A stretch of DNA of 50,430 bases from CAYMJV01 sp964390545 (GTDB lineage: Bacteria > Desulfobacterota > BSN033 > UBA1163): the NCBI GenBank assembly GCA_964390545.1, contig CAYMJV010000010.1:1-50430 (forward strand), in the 5' to 3' direction. Positions 41,120-50,157 of this stretch are shown piece after piece (the stretch's first letter is position 1; each line of letters opens with the position of its first letter). Made by a program: the position numbers and the translations under genes. The notes beneath the pieces were generated by a model. The model saw only the letters and a list, made by a program, of their open reading frames with translations, ran no database searches and was not told the origin of the DNA.

Positions 41120-42445
41120 ATGGATTATCACATTAAGGATATCTCGTTGTCCGAGAAGGGTCGTCTCCGGATGGAATGGGCGGAGATGGCGATGCCTGTC
41201 TCAAAGTTGATCCGAACCCGTTTTGAAAAAGAGAAGCCACTGAAGGGGATCCGTCTCTCAGCCTGCCTCCATGTGACGACGGAGACAGCGGTTTTGATGA
41301 GAACCCTTTTGGCCGGAGGAGCCCAGGTTACTCTCTGCGCCTCCAATCCTTTGAGCACTCAGGATGATGTGGCGGCTTATCTGGTTAAAGACTTGAATCT
41401 TCCTGTCTTCGCCATCAAAGGAGAGGACAGTGATACCTATTACAGCCATATCCAAAAGGCCTTGGCTTTTCTTCCCAACCTGACCATGGATGACGGGGCC
41501 GACCTCGTCTCTTCGTTCCATTTCATTGCCCTGGAAAAATGGGGAGAGCTGTCTCCGGGAGTTCGTCAATGGGTTGAGGGACTTTCTCGGGCCAAACGGG
41601 AGGAGATGGTGAAAGGTCTGATCGGCGGAACCGAAGAGACCACCACTGGGGTGATACGACTCCGCTCCATGGAGCGAACAGGGGTATTAAAATTCCCTAT
41701 CGTCGCCGTCAATGATGCGGAAACCAAACACTTCTTCGATAACCGTTATGGGACCGGACAGTCCACGATTGATGGAATTATCCGGGCCACGAACCGATTA
41801 TTTGCAGGGTCAACCTTTGTTGTCTCCGGATATGGATGGTGCGGGAAGGGTCTTGCCATGAGGGCCGATGGGATGGGAGCCAATGTGATCGTTACAGAGG
41901 TCAATCCCCTAAGGGCCTTGGAGGCGGTGATGGATGGGTATCGTGTGTTGCCCATGGCTCAGGCTACCGAGGCTGGAGATATCTTCTGTACGGTCTCTGG
42001 AAACGTGAATGTGATCCGGAAGGAACATTTCTTGAAGATGAAGGACGGGGCGATCGTGGCCAATTCAGGCCACTTCAATGTGGAACTCGATCTAGGAGGA
42101 CTTGGCGAAGTGACAGTCTCCCGCAGGGAAATCCGCGACTATGTGGAAGAGTTTCAACTCAAGAATGGCCGAAGGATCTACCTATTGGGAGAAGGAAGGC
42201 TGGTTAATCTGGCCTCAGCCGAAGGCCATCCTTCCAGCGTCATGGATATGAGTTTTGCCAACCAGGCTTTGTCGGCTGAATATCTGGTAAAGAATCATCG
42301 TCAATTAGAGAAGAAGGTTTACCAGGTTCCCAACGAGATTGATCGGCAGATAGCCCGGATGAAACTCGAGTCCATGGGCATCCAGATCGATCAACTCACC
42401 GGAGAACAGGAACACTATTTAGCCTCCTGGGAGCAAGGGACATGA
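41120..42445 (+). CDS. ahcY: Adenosylhomocysteinase
   Basis: A 441-residue NAD-dependent enzyme that splits S-adenosylhomocysteine to adenosine and homocysteine. The substrate domain has LSACLHVTTETAVLMRTL and SNPLSTQDDVAAYL, with the active-site region GGTEETTTGVIRL and VNDAETKHFFDNRYGTGQS; the NAD domain has VSGYGWCGKG. The C-terminal QIDQLTGEQEHYLASWEQGT is typical. ATG 41120 has AAGGGA upstream; the frame from 41063 crosses a hairpin. Its stop overlaps the next gene by four bases. Confidence 0.95.
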   Translation: MDYHIKDISLSEKGRLRMEWAEMAMPVSKLIRTRFEKEKPLKGIRLSACLHVTTETAVLMRTLLAGGAQVTLCASNPLSTQDDVAAYLVKDLNLPVFAIKGEDSDTYYSHIQKALAFLPNLTMDDGADLVSSFHFIALEKWGELSPGVRQWVEGLSRAKREEMVKGLIGGTEETTTGVIRLRSMERTGVLKFPIVAVNDAETKHFFDNRYGTGQSTIDGIIRATNRLFAGSTFVVSGYGWCGKGLAMRADGMGANVIVTEVNPLRALEAVMDGYRVLPMAQATEAGDIFCTVSGNVNVIRKEHFLKMKDGAIVANSGHFNVELDLGGLGEVTVSRREIRDYVEEFQLKNGRRIYLLGEGRLVNLASAEGHPSSVMDMSFANQALSAEYLVKNHRQLEKKVYQVPNEIDRQIARMKLESMGIQIDQLTGEQEHYLASWEQGT

Positions 42446-43749
42446 TCAATGAAAGTCATTCTTCGATTATGTCGAAAAAGGGTATGAAGACCTGGCGTTG
42501 GATTATCCTTATCGCCCTGATTGGCGTAGGGGGTCTGATCCTCTATCGAGGGTGGGCTTCCACTCAGAAGCGGTCCGCTTCTCAGCGTCTCGGTCGTGGA
42601 GAGATTCCTGTTCAGATTTTGCCGGTCGCCCATCAAGACCTTACGTATTCGCTTGTTGCCAACGGGGACATTGCCCCGTTGATGCAAGTCGATCTCTTCC
42701 CGAAGGTGTCGGGGTATCTCGAAAAGATCTTCGTTCAGATTGGAGACTCCGTGCGGCAGGGACAGGTGATCGCCCAGATCGATCGGGCCGAATTCCTCCA
42801 AAAGGTGAAGGAGATAGAGGCCAAGGTGGCTCAGGCAAAGGCCCAGTACGCGGAGCTTGAGGCCGGGACAAGGGCTGAAGATATTCGCGAGGCCGAAGAG
42901 GCGGTCAAACAGGCCCAATCCCGATTCAATAACGCGAAACTCCAGCGTGAGAGGGTATTGGCTTTGTACAACAGGCAGGTGATCTCCAAGAAAGAGGCGG
43001 ACGTCTCTGAGATGGACTACGACGTCACGGAAGCCCAGCTTGCGGCGTCTGAGCAGCGTCTTAAGAGTCTCAAAGAGGGGGCCCGGCCCGAGGTGAAGGC
43101 AGCCAGCCTGGGGAAGTTGAGAGAGATGGAGGCTATTTTGGCGCAGGAGCAGATTCGTCTCCAGAACGCACAGATAGTCGCTCCTTTCTCCGGCGAGATC
43201 GTCCGAAGGAATGTGGATAATGGGTCACTGCTCTCTCCGTCAACACCTGTGGTGACGCTCGTCCACCTGGAAACCCTGAAGATCGTGGCAAATGTGCTCG
43301 AGAAGGATATCGCCCTCGTCAAGATCGGGATGAAGGTGAAGATTCTAACCGAGGCCTATCCTGACAAACCCTTTGTCGGCACGATCGTCCGAATCAACAA
43401 GGCACTCGACCTGTCAACCCGCACGCTTCAGGCGGAGATCAATGTTCCCAACCCCGGTCATTTGCTGAAGCCGGGCATGTTTGCACGGATTGCGGTCGCG
43501 CTTAAAGAGAAACCGGGTGCCCTCGTTGTTCCGAGAACGGCCGTGCTCGAAGAGGGAGGAAGACAGTTTGTCTTTGTGGTCGAAGGGAACCAGGCCATTC
43601 GAAAACCGATTGTCACCGGAATTGAACAGGACCAGTTGATCGAAGTTGTCGAGGGGGTGAAGGATGGAGACAAGATTGTTGTGAGAGGACAAGAATCGCT
43701 TAGGGATCGTTCCACGGTTCGCTCGGTCGAGGGGGGCGAAGGGAGTTAA
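42442..43749 (+). CDS. RND efflux periplasmic adaptor (membrane fusion protein)
   Basis: A 435-residue HlyD/AcrA-type adaptor linking an inner-membrane RND pump to an outer-membrane channel. An N-terminal membrane anchor (IILIALIGVGGLILYRGW) is followed by a lipoyl half (VDLFPKVSGYLEKIFVQIGD), a long coiled-coil hairpin rich in Ala, Glu, Gln and Lys (about residues 110-215), the second lipoyl half (QIVAPFSGEIVRRNVDNGS) and a beta-barrel region. ATG 42442 overlaps the ahcY stop, with GGGAGCAAGGG upstream. The pump gene follows after six bases. No outer-membrane factor is encoded here. Confidence 0.92.
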   Translation: MINESHSSIMSKKGMKTWRWIILIALIGVGGLILYRGWASTQKRSASQRLGRGEIPVQILPVAHQDLTYSLVANGDIAPLMQVDLFPKVSGYLEKIFVQIGDSVRQGQVIAQIDRAEFLQKVKEIEAKVAQAKAQYAELEAGTRAEDIREAEEAVKQAQSRFNNAKLQRERVLALYNRQVISKKEADVSEMDYDVTEAQLAASEQRLKSLKEGARPEVKAASLGKLREMEAILAQEQIRLQNAQIVAPFSGEIVRRNVDNGSLLSPSTPVVTLVHLETLKIVANVLEKDIALVKIGMKVKILTEAYPDKPFVGTIVRINKALDLSTRTLQAEINVPNPGHLLKPGMFARIAVALKEKPGALVVPRTAVLEEGGRQFVFVVEGNQAIRKPIVTGIEQDQLIEVVEGVKDGDKIVVRGQESLRDRSTVRSVEGGEGS

Positions 43750-43755
43750 GTCGTT

Positions 43756-46700
43756 ATGGATATGATTCGAGGGTCGTTGAAAAACCCTGTGGCACGCTTC
43801 ATGTTTGCCATAGGGATCATCCTCCTGGGCCTGATTGCCTTCTCCGATCTTGCCATCGATCTTTTTCCGGATGTCTCTTATCCGATCATCACGGTCCAAA
43901 CCAAATACCTCGGAGCGAGCCCACAGGATATCGAGATGACCATTACCCGTCTGATCGAGAAGCGGGTCAGCCGGATTCAAAATGTCCGCTATGTCTCTTC
44001 CCGGTCGAGGCAAGATGTTTCCAACGTGACCATCGAGTTCTATTGGGGAACCAACCTCGATGTCGCATCCACCGATATTCAGCAGAGTCTCAACCAGATC
44101 CTAGACCACCTTCCTGAAGAATCGGAACAGCCGGTGATCTACAAGTTCGACCCTTCGCAGATTGCCGTACTGAACCTTTCCGTCACAGCACCGATGGATG
44201 AATTCCGGATCCGGGAACTGGCAGAGGACGTTATCGCCCCGAGGCTCGAAAGCCTGAAGGGAGTGGCCTCGGCAAGCGTCTTCGGCGGTAGGGTACGGGA
44301 AATTCAGGTCGAAGTCGACCGAACGAAGCTGGAAGGGAATAGCCTTTCTCTGGATAAAATAACGGAGGCCGTCAGTGCGGGCCACATGGACCTTCCCGGA
44401 GGAAGTTTGAAGACGGCACAGAAGGATTACGGAGTGCGGACCCTGGGTCGTACCGCAAATATCAAAGACATTGAGGAGATCGTCGTCAGCAACCGCAACG
44501 GTGTCCCCGTTCGTTTAAGGGATGTTGCGAAGGTGAAGGATGGCTTTCAGGATAGAGATACCATCGCCAGCATCAATGGTGTGAAAGGCGTGACGGTTGG
44601 AGTTCAGAAGCAGATCGGCGGCAATACCGTAGCGGTTGCGGATACAATCTATAAGGCCCTTCCCCAGATTCAGAAAGATCTTCCGAAGGGGGTTAAGATT
44701 CAAGTCATTTCAGACCAGTCCACGTTCATCAGAAAGTCGATCAAGAACCTCCAGCATGAAGCGATCATAGGAGCCCTCCTGGCTGTGGCGATCATCCTGA
44801 TCTTCCTCGGGAGCGGGACGAGCACACTGATCATTGCTCACTCCATCCCCATCTCCATCATAGCTACGTTTGTTCTTCTTCATTTTGGCAAATTCACGCT
44901 CAATATTATGACCCTGGGAGGACTGGCATTAGGAGTGGGTCGGTTGGTCGATGACGCGATTGTTGTCCTCGAAAACATCAATCGGCATATCGAAAGGGGA
45001 GAGTCTCCTGAAGAGGCATCGTACAATGGTGCGAGGGAAGTGAGCAAACCGGTCATCGCGGCCACCATCACCAGCATCGTGGTTTTTATCCCTCTGGCCT
45101 TCGTAACAGGGGTGACGGCGCTCCTTTTCGTTCAGATGGCCTATACGGTCGCTTTCTCCCTGTTGGCATCTCTTTTTGATTCACTCACCCTCGTCCCTGT
45201 TCTCACGGCAAAATTCCTCAAACCCAAACCTAAAGAAGAACGGAAGAAGCTCTCCTTTGCACAGAAGATTTATAAGAGGACGCAACCGATCTTTCTCAAG
45301 ATCGACGCAGAATACCAGGATATTCTCCATCTGGCCCTGTCTCATCGAAAGACGGTCGTTTTAGGAGTTAGCGTGATCTTTTTTGTCAGCATGTCCTTTT
45401 TTTCCCTTGGCCTCACCAACGTCATTCCCTTCATCGGCACCGAATTCTTCCCTGCGACGGATGAGAGCCAATTCAGGGTTTCGGTACGGCTTCCTGTGGC
45501 TTCTCCCGTGGAAAAGACCAAGGAGGTTGTGGATCAGGTCGAGGGGATTGTGTTCGAAGAAGTGCCGGAGATCAAAGCGCTCTGGACAAGGTCGGGCATG
45601 GGAGGGGGAGGCATGATGGGCGGGTCGAGATTCTCGGGTCCCCACGTCGGGACCGTCATGGCCATGCTGGTCGATCAGTCGGAGCGGAGTCGATCCTCGG
45701 AGGCCATCGCGCGGAGCCTGAGGGAAAGGCTTAGAAGCATTCCCGGAACCTTCATCAACGTTTATACCGGCGGCCTTGTTTCCAGGATCATGACCTTTGG
45801 ATCGGAAGACCCGATCGATGTGGAAGTCCTTGGATTCGATCTGAGCACGGGAAGCCTATTAGCCAGGGAAGTGGAACAGATTCTGCGGGGAGTTCAAGGC
45901 GTGACCGATATCCAGGTAGGCCGTGAAGAAGGACTCCCGGAGTACCAGGTTCGAATGCGCCAGGACCGGGCAGCGACTATGGGACTGACGACCTCGCGGG
46001 TGGCGAATGTTGTGAAGACTGCCATTGAAGGGAACGAATCCTCTGTCTATGTGGACCCGGTAACCGGGAGGGAGCATATAGTGAGGGTTCGTCTTGCTGA
46101 AGGAGATCGGAGCAAGCTGGAAGACCTGCGCCGGCTACCCATTCCTGTCACGGGGGGCAAAGTGGTTGCTTTGGAAAATGTAGCGGAGTTGGTTCAGGTA
46201 TTCTCTCCGACGCAGATCGAGCGAAAGTATCAGCAACGGATTGTCCATGTGACGGCCAATACGAGCGGTCGGGACCTCGGGTCGATTGCGCAGGAGATCG
46301 AAAAGAAGATCTCCCAGATGAAGATCCCGGAGGGATTCACTGTCAGCTTGAAGGGGGCACGTCTTGAGCAGCAACAGGCCTTTCGAATGCTCCTCTTTGC
46401 CCTGATCCTTGCTGTCGTTTTGATCTATATGGTTCTTGCGTCCCAGTTTGGTTCGCTCCTGCATCCGTTTTTGATCATGTTTTCTGTGCCGTTGGGCTTC
46501 ATCGGCGTTGTCTGGGCCCTTTTTGTGACAGGAAATACCTTGAGCGTGATTTCATTCATCGGGATCATCATGATGGTCGGGGTTGTTGTGAGCAATGCGA
46601 TCATTCTGGTTGACTATATCAACCGGCTCAGGGGCGAAGGGGTAGAACTCAAGGAAGCTATTGTGAGAGCGGGTAGGATTCGTCTCCGACCGATTTTGAT

Positions 46701-46893
46701 GACGACCCTGACAACCATCTGCGGACTGATTCCAATGGCTTTGGGAATAGGAGAGGGTGCCGAGGCCAATGCCTCTTTGGCAATCGCCGTGATTGGAGGA
46801 CTTTCAGTTTCAACCTTCCTCACACTGGTCTTTGTACCTACCTTGTACATGATTGCTGAAAGTTGGAGAACCTCCCGACAGACAACAAGATAG
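43756..46893 (+). CDS. RND efflux transporter, HAE-1/AcrB type
   Basis: A 1045-residue proton-driven inner-membrane pump. It has the AcrB-like layout: TM1 near residues 12-30, a large periplasmic loop with NIKDIEEIVVSNRNGVPVRL, six TM segments with the proton-relay aspartates Asp399 and Asp400 in GRLVDDAIVVLENINRHIE, a second large loop, then another TM bundle ending in LSVSTFLTLVFVPTLYMIAE. Full length. A glycine/methionine-rich patch (GMGGGGMMGG) lies in the second loop. Substrates are unknown; drugs, solvents or lipids are all possible. Cotranscribed with the adaptor. Confidence 0.95.
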   Translation: MDMIRGSLKNPVARFMFAIGIILLGLIAFSDLAIDLFPDVSYPIITVQTKYLGASPQDIEMTITRLIEKRVSRIQNVRYVSSRSRQDVSNVTIEFYWGTNLDVASTDIQQSLNQILDHLPEESEQPVIYKFDPSQIAVLNLSVTAPMDEFRIRELAEDVIAPRLESLKGVASASVFGGRVREIQVEVDRTKLEGNSLSLDKITEAVSAGHMDLPGGSLKTAQKDYGVRTLGRTANIKDIEEIVVSNRNGVPVRLRDVAKVKDGFQDRDTIASINGVKGVTVGVQKQIGGNTVAVADTIYKALPQIQKDLPKGVKIQVISDQSTFIRKSIKNLQHEAIIGALLAVAIILIFLGSGTSTLIIAHSIPISIIATFVLLHFGKFTLNIMTLGGLALGVGRLVDDAIVVLENINRHIERGESPEEASYNGAREVSKPVIAATITSIVVFIPLAFVTGVTALLFVQMAYTVAFSLLASLFDSLTLVPVLTAKFLKPKPKEERKKLSFAQKIYKRTQPIFLKIDAEYQDILHLALSHRKTVVLGVSVIFFVSMSFFSLGLTNVIPFIGTEFFPATDESQFRVSVRLPVASPVEKTKEVVDQVEGIVFEEVPEIKALWTRSGMGGGGMMGGSRFSGPHVGTVMAMLVDQSERSRSSEAIARSLRERLRSIPGTFINVYTGGLVSRIMTFGSEDPIDVEVLGFDLSTGSLLAREVEQILRGVQGVTDIQVGREEGLPEYQVRMRQDRAATMGLTTSRVANVVKTAIEGNESSVYVDPVTGREHIVRVRLAEGDRSKLEDLRRLPIPVTGGKVVALENVAELVQVFSPTQIERKYQQRIVHVTANTSGRDLGSIAQEIEKKISQMKIPEGFTVSLKGARLEQQQAFRMLLFALILAVVLIYMVLASQFGSLLHPFLIMFSVPLGFIGVVWALFVTGNTLSVISFIGIIMMVGVVVSNAIILVDYINRLRGEGVELKEAIVRAGRIRLRPILMTTLTTICGLIPMALGIGEGAEANASLAIAVIGGLSVSTFLTLVFVPTLYMIAESWRTSRQTTR

Positions 46894-46903
46894 TTCGGAG
46901 CAA

Positions 46904-47058
46904 TATAGTGAGCGTCATAAATAACCTAACAGACATAGAGTGTCATTGCGAACGAAGCCCTGCACCGTATGGTGTACAGGGCGAAGTGAAGCAATCTCAT
47001 GGGATTGCCGCGTCGCTTCGCTCCTCGCAATGACAACCCTCTTTCGACGTTCACTATA
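46904..47058. repeat. MITE-like element with TATAGTGARCGTC ends
   Basis: TATAGTGAGCGTC at the left is mirrored by GACGTTCACTATA at the right. It encloses a TGTCATTGCGAACGAAGCC...CTCCTCGCAATGACA module at 46941-47035, a distinct internal family. It lies between the pump gene and ispG. Confidence 0.8.
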
Positions 47059-47108
47059 GTTCGAAGTTCTTATCATTAAATTTCAGACTCCGAACTCCGA
47101 ACTGAGAT

Positions 47109-48173
47109 ATGATCATTCGCAGGAAAACCCGTCAGATCTCTATTGGTTCTGTAAAGATTGGAGGAGACGCTCCCATTTCTGTCCAATCGATGACGAAGAC
47201 GGATACCAGGGATGTTCGGAAAACAGTTCATCAAATCCACCGTCTTGAAGAAGCAGGCTGTGAAATCGTTCGAGTTGCTGTGGTCGATGAAAGAGCAGCC
47301 CTTGCCATAGCCGAAATCAAGAAAAGGATCAAAATCCCCCTCATCGCAGATATCCACTTTCACGTCCCATTAGCCCTGAAAGCGATGGAATCCGGAGCAG
47401 ATGGGCTTCGTATCAATCCTGGCAATATCGGAGGAAGGGATCGGCTGAAGACCATTGTCACCGAGGCAAAGGCGAGATCCATCCCCATCCGCATCGGGGT
47501 CAATGCGGGTTCTCTTGAGAAAGACCTGCTCAAGCATTACGAGGGAGCGACTGCAGAAGCCATGGTTCTGAGCGGTCTCCGAAGCATTGAGTATTTAGAG
47601 GATCTTGGTTTTCATCTGATTAAAGTTTCATTGAAAGCCTCTGATGTCCCGAGAACCGTGGAGGCTTACCGGCTCTTCTCGGAAAAGTCTGATTATCCGC
47701 TCCATCTTGGAATCACGGAAGCCGGCAGGGGCTCGGGAGCGATCGTCAAATCAGCCATAGGAATTGGGTTTCTACTCAGCGGGGGCGTTGGAGATACCTT
47801 CAGGGTTTCTCTAACCGGAGACCCTGTTGAAGAAGTCCGTGTGGGCTATGAAATATTGAGGGCCCTAAAAATCCGGAAGCGGGGCGTCGAAATCATTTCC
47901 TGCCCAACCTGTGGCCGGTGTGAAATTGACCTCACCCCTCTCGTAAAAAAAGTTGAGAAGAATGTTCAACATATGACGACCCCCATGACTGTTGCGATTA
48001 TGGGATGCGTGGTCAATGGTCCGGGCGAAGCGAAAGAAGCGGATATCGGAATTGCTGGAGGAAAGAAGGCGGGGGTCCTTTTCAGAAAAGGAAGAGTAGT
48101 CAGAAAGGTAAAGGAGAGGGATTTTGCTAAAATGCTGCTGAAAGAAATCCAGGGCATGGCAGGGGAACCTTAG
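47109..48173 (+). CDS. ispG: 4-hydroxy-3-methylbut-2-enyl diphosphate synthase (IspG/GcpE)
   Basis: A 354-residue [4Fe-4S] enzyme of the methylerythritol phosphate isoprenoid pathway. The TIM-barrel begins RQISIGSVKIGGDAPISVQS and contains LIADIHFHVPLAL and GLRINPGNIG. The cluster ligands are Cys265 and Cys268 in CPTCGRC, Cys300 in GCVVNGPGE, and Glu307, with the same spacing as in E. coli IspG. ATG 47109 has only a weak ribosome binding site. Upstream lies a spacer with CCGAACT words. Confidence 0.96.
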   Translation: MIIRRKTRQISIGSVKIGGDAPISVQSMTKTDTRDVRKTVHQIHRLEEAGCEIVRVAVVDERAALAIAEIKKRIKIPLIADIHFHVPLALKAMESGADGLRINPGNIGGRDRLKTIVTEAKARSIPIRIGVNAGSLEKDLLKHYEGATAEAMVLSGLRSIEYLEDLGFHLIKVSLKASDVPRTVEAYRLFSEKSDYPLHLGITEAGRGSGAIVKSAIGIGFLLSGGVGDTFRVSLTGDPVEEVRVGYEILRALKIRKRGVEIISCPTCGRCEIDLTPLVKKVEKNVQHMTTPMTVAIMGCVVNGPGEAKEADIGIAGGKKAGVLFRKGRVVRKVKERDFAKMLLKEIQGMAGEP

Positions 48174-48242
48174 GAAGCACCAAATTCCAAGCACCAAAAT
48201 CCAAATAAATTCTAGCCAAACATATTTGGAATTTCTTGAATA

Positions 48243-48342
48243 TGTCATCCTGAACCAGGTCCTGAACTTGATTCAGGATCTAACGATTTCAGGATCTCAG
48301 CCTCAGGACAAACCGAGATGCTGAACCGAGTTCAGCATGACA
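48243..48342. repeat. Palindromic module TGTCATCCTGAAC...CAGCATGACA
   Basis: About 100 bases. TGTCATCCTGAACCAGGT at the left and ACCGAGTTCAGCATGACA at the right are mirror images with about 14 of 18 bases matching, with further internal TCAGGATC hairpins. It lies between the convergent ispG and phosphatidyltransferase genes, framed by CCAAA-type word spacers. Confidence 0.75.
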
Positions 48343-48376
48343 ACAAGGGTCTCAAAATGTTATTGGAGTTTGGGAT

Positions 48377-49000
48377 TTATTTTGGATTTGTAATTCGGGG
48401 TTTGGGATTTTCGTTCTCCGAAGGAGAACGGAGTTTCTTCCACACGTAGTAAATGCGGTGAAAGACGGTGAAGTGAGTAAGGATGGCCAGAATCCAGAGG
48501 ATGGGCTCCATCCATTGGAACAAGGTTCCTGCCGAGAGGAGAATGATCCGTTCAGCCCTCTCCATCAATCCGACACTGCACGGAATCTGGAGGGATTCTG
48601 CCTTTGCTCGAACATAAGGGATCAAAATTGTTCCGAGACTAACGACGAAAGTGAGGATGACGAGACCAGGGACGCCTTTTCTTAAGTAATAGATGAGGAG
48701 GGCCAGCAGGAGGAGGAGATCAGAATACCGATCCAAAACGGAATCCAAGAAGCCACCGAAAAGAGTCACCCTTTCTAACTTTCTGGCAAGCACTCCGTCA
48801 AAGAGGTCGAGGAGTCCCGAAAGGACGATCATCAAACCTGCTGCCACCCAGAGTTCCTTAAGAATAAAGACAGAGGCTATCAGGGTTGCAAAAAAACCCA
48901 TGATCGTGAAAGAATTGGGGTTGCCCCGTTTTCCGAAGACTTTGCTAAGGGCCGTGTAGAGCCAAGGGTCAAGCCGATGGCCGACTTTGTTTCCGATCAT
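48377..49000 (-). CDS. CDP-alcohol phosphatidyltransferase family protein
   Basis: A 207-residue integral membrane enzyme that transfers a phosphatidyl group from a CDP-alcohol to an alcohol acceptor. The complete family motif is present: Asp65, Asp68-Gly69, Ala72-Arg73, Gly82, Asp86 and Asp90 (D-x2-DG-x2-AR-x8-G-x3-D-x3-D). About six hydrophobic segments flank it. The acceptor may be glycerol phosphate, inositol phosphate or another. The C-terminal tail (PSENENPKPRITNPK) is encoded by the word-iterated spacer, suggesting the stop was moved by repeat sequence. GAGG lies nine bases before ATG 49000. Confidence 0.9.
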   Translation of the reverse strand: MIGNKVGHRLDPWLYTALSKVFGKRGNPNSFTIMGFFATLIASVFILKELWVAAGLMIVLSGLLDLFDGVLARKLERVTLFGGFLDSVLDRYSDLLLLLALLIYYLRKGVPGLVILTFVVSLGTILIPYVRAKAESLQIPCSVGLMERAERIILLSAGTLFQWMEPILWILAILTHFTVFHRIYYVWKKLRSPSENENPKPRITNPK

Positions 49001-49060
49001 CTGTTAGCGCCTCAAGATGAGAGTGGGGAATTTTGAAAAAAGATAACATGAATAGTAGAA

Positions 49061-49130
49061 AAGTCAACCCTTCGACTTCCCGGTCTGATCCTTCGACTGC
49101 GCTCAGGCCGAGGGGGCGCCGCCGAATGGG
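49061..49130 (-). repeat. Double-hairpin repeat, copy 4 (inverted, shortened)
   Basis: Its left end, GTCAACCCTTCGACTTCCCG, mirrors the right end of copy 5, and GGGGGCGCCGCCGAA matches the inner part. The middle is shortened. With copy 5 it brackets purC. Confidence 0.65.
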
Positions 49131-49172
49131 TCAATGGGATGTTGGAATGGTGGAGGAATGAAGGAGGTTTCT

Positions 49173-50075
49173 ATGGCATCCAATGTGATTTCAACGACGG
49201 AATTCAAATCTTTGACGCTGAAAGGTAGGGGAAAGGTAAGAGACATCTACGATCTTGGAGATCGGCTCCTTATCGTCGCGACGGATCGAATTTCAGCCTT
49301 CGATGTGGTCATGCCAAATCCAATTCCGGATAAGGGTAAAGTCTTGACACAACTCTCCAAATTCTGGTTTGATTTGACGAAAGATATTATTCCCAATCAC
49401 GTCATCTCTACAGAGGTTGAAGACTTCCCCAAGGAGTGTCAACCTTACAAGGAGAATCTGAAGAGTCGTGCCATGCTGGTGGTGAAAACAGAACCCCTGC
49501 CGGTTGAGTGCGTGGTCAGGGGTTATCTCTCTGGGTCAGGCTGGGAGGAGTATAAGGAGAGAGGAGTAGCCTGTGGAATAAAACTTCCCAAGGGACTCCT
49601 GGAGTCCTCAAAATTGGAAGAACCCATTTTCACTCCGGCTACCAAAGCAGAGGTAGGCCTTCATGACGAAAATATCACATTAGAGAAGGTTGAAAAGGTT
49701 GTTGGAAAGGATCTGGCTCATCAGTTGAAATTCGTTTCCTTGGCCATCTACAAGAAGGCCCGAGATTTTGCAGAACAACGGGGAATCATCATCGCCGATA
49801 CCAAGATGGAGTTTGGAAGCAGAGATGGAAAACTTCTGCTTATTGATGAGCTCCTGACGCCGGATTCTTCAAGGTTCTGGCCACAGAGTGAATACCGTCC
49901 CGGGGGTTCCCAAAAGAGTTTTGATAAGCAGTTCTTAAGAGATTTCCTCCTTTCCCTGAAATGGGATAAGAGTCCTCCGGCGCCCGAATTACCAAAAGAG
50001 ATCATTCAAAAAACTCGAGAAAAATATCTTGAGGCTTATAAGAGATTGGTTGGAAAACCCCTTCAAAAAGATTAA
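49173..50075 (+). CDS. purC: SAICAR synthetase
   Basis: A 300-residue enzyme of purine synthesis that couples CAIR to aspartate with ATP. It has LKGRGKVRDIYDLGDRLLIV (ATP loop), TDRISAFDVVMPNPIPDKG, VECVVRGYLSGSGWEEY, FTPATKAEVGLHDENIT, IADTKMEFG, LIDELLTPDSSRFWP and the substrate motif SFDKQFLRDFL. The roughly 300-residue type is the longer of the two common bacterial forms. The frame has earlier ATGs at 49134 and 49158, but AAGGAGG five bases before ATG 49173 marks the start. Confidence 0.96.
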   Translation: MASNVISTTEFKSLTLKGRGKVRDIYDLGDRLLIVATDRISAFDVVMPNPIPDKGKVLTQLSKFWFDLTKDIIPNHVISTEVEDFPKECQPYKENLKSRAMLVVKTEPLPVECVVRGYLSGSGWEEYKERGVACGIKLPKGLLESSKLEEPIFTPATKAEVGLHDENITLEKVEKVVGKDLAHQLKFVSLAIYKKARDFAEQRGIIIADTKMEFGSRDGKLLLIDELLTPDSSRFWPQSEYRPGGSQKSFDKQFLRDFLLSLKWDKSPPAPELPKEIIQKTREKYLEAYKRLVGKPLQKD

Positions 50076-50157
50076 AGTTCGAAGTTCAAAATCCAAATGT
50101 CAAATGAATGTCAAATTTCAAAAGCTCAAGAATACTGTTGACATTTGAGCTTAGGAG
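50076..50157. repeat. Word-iterated AT-rich spacer after purC
   Basis: Built from GTTCGAAGTTCAAA, AATGTCAAATG and TCAAATTTCAAA-like words. No gene seen. Confidence 0.55.
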
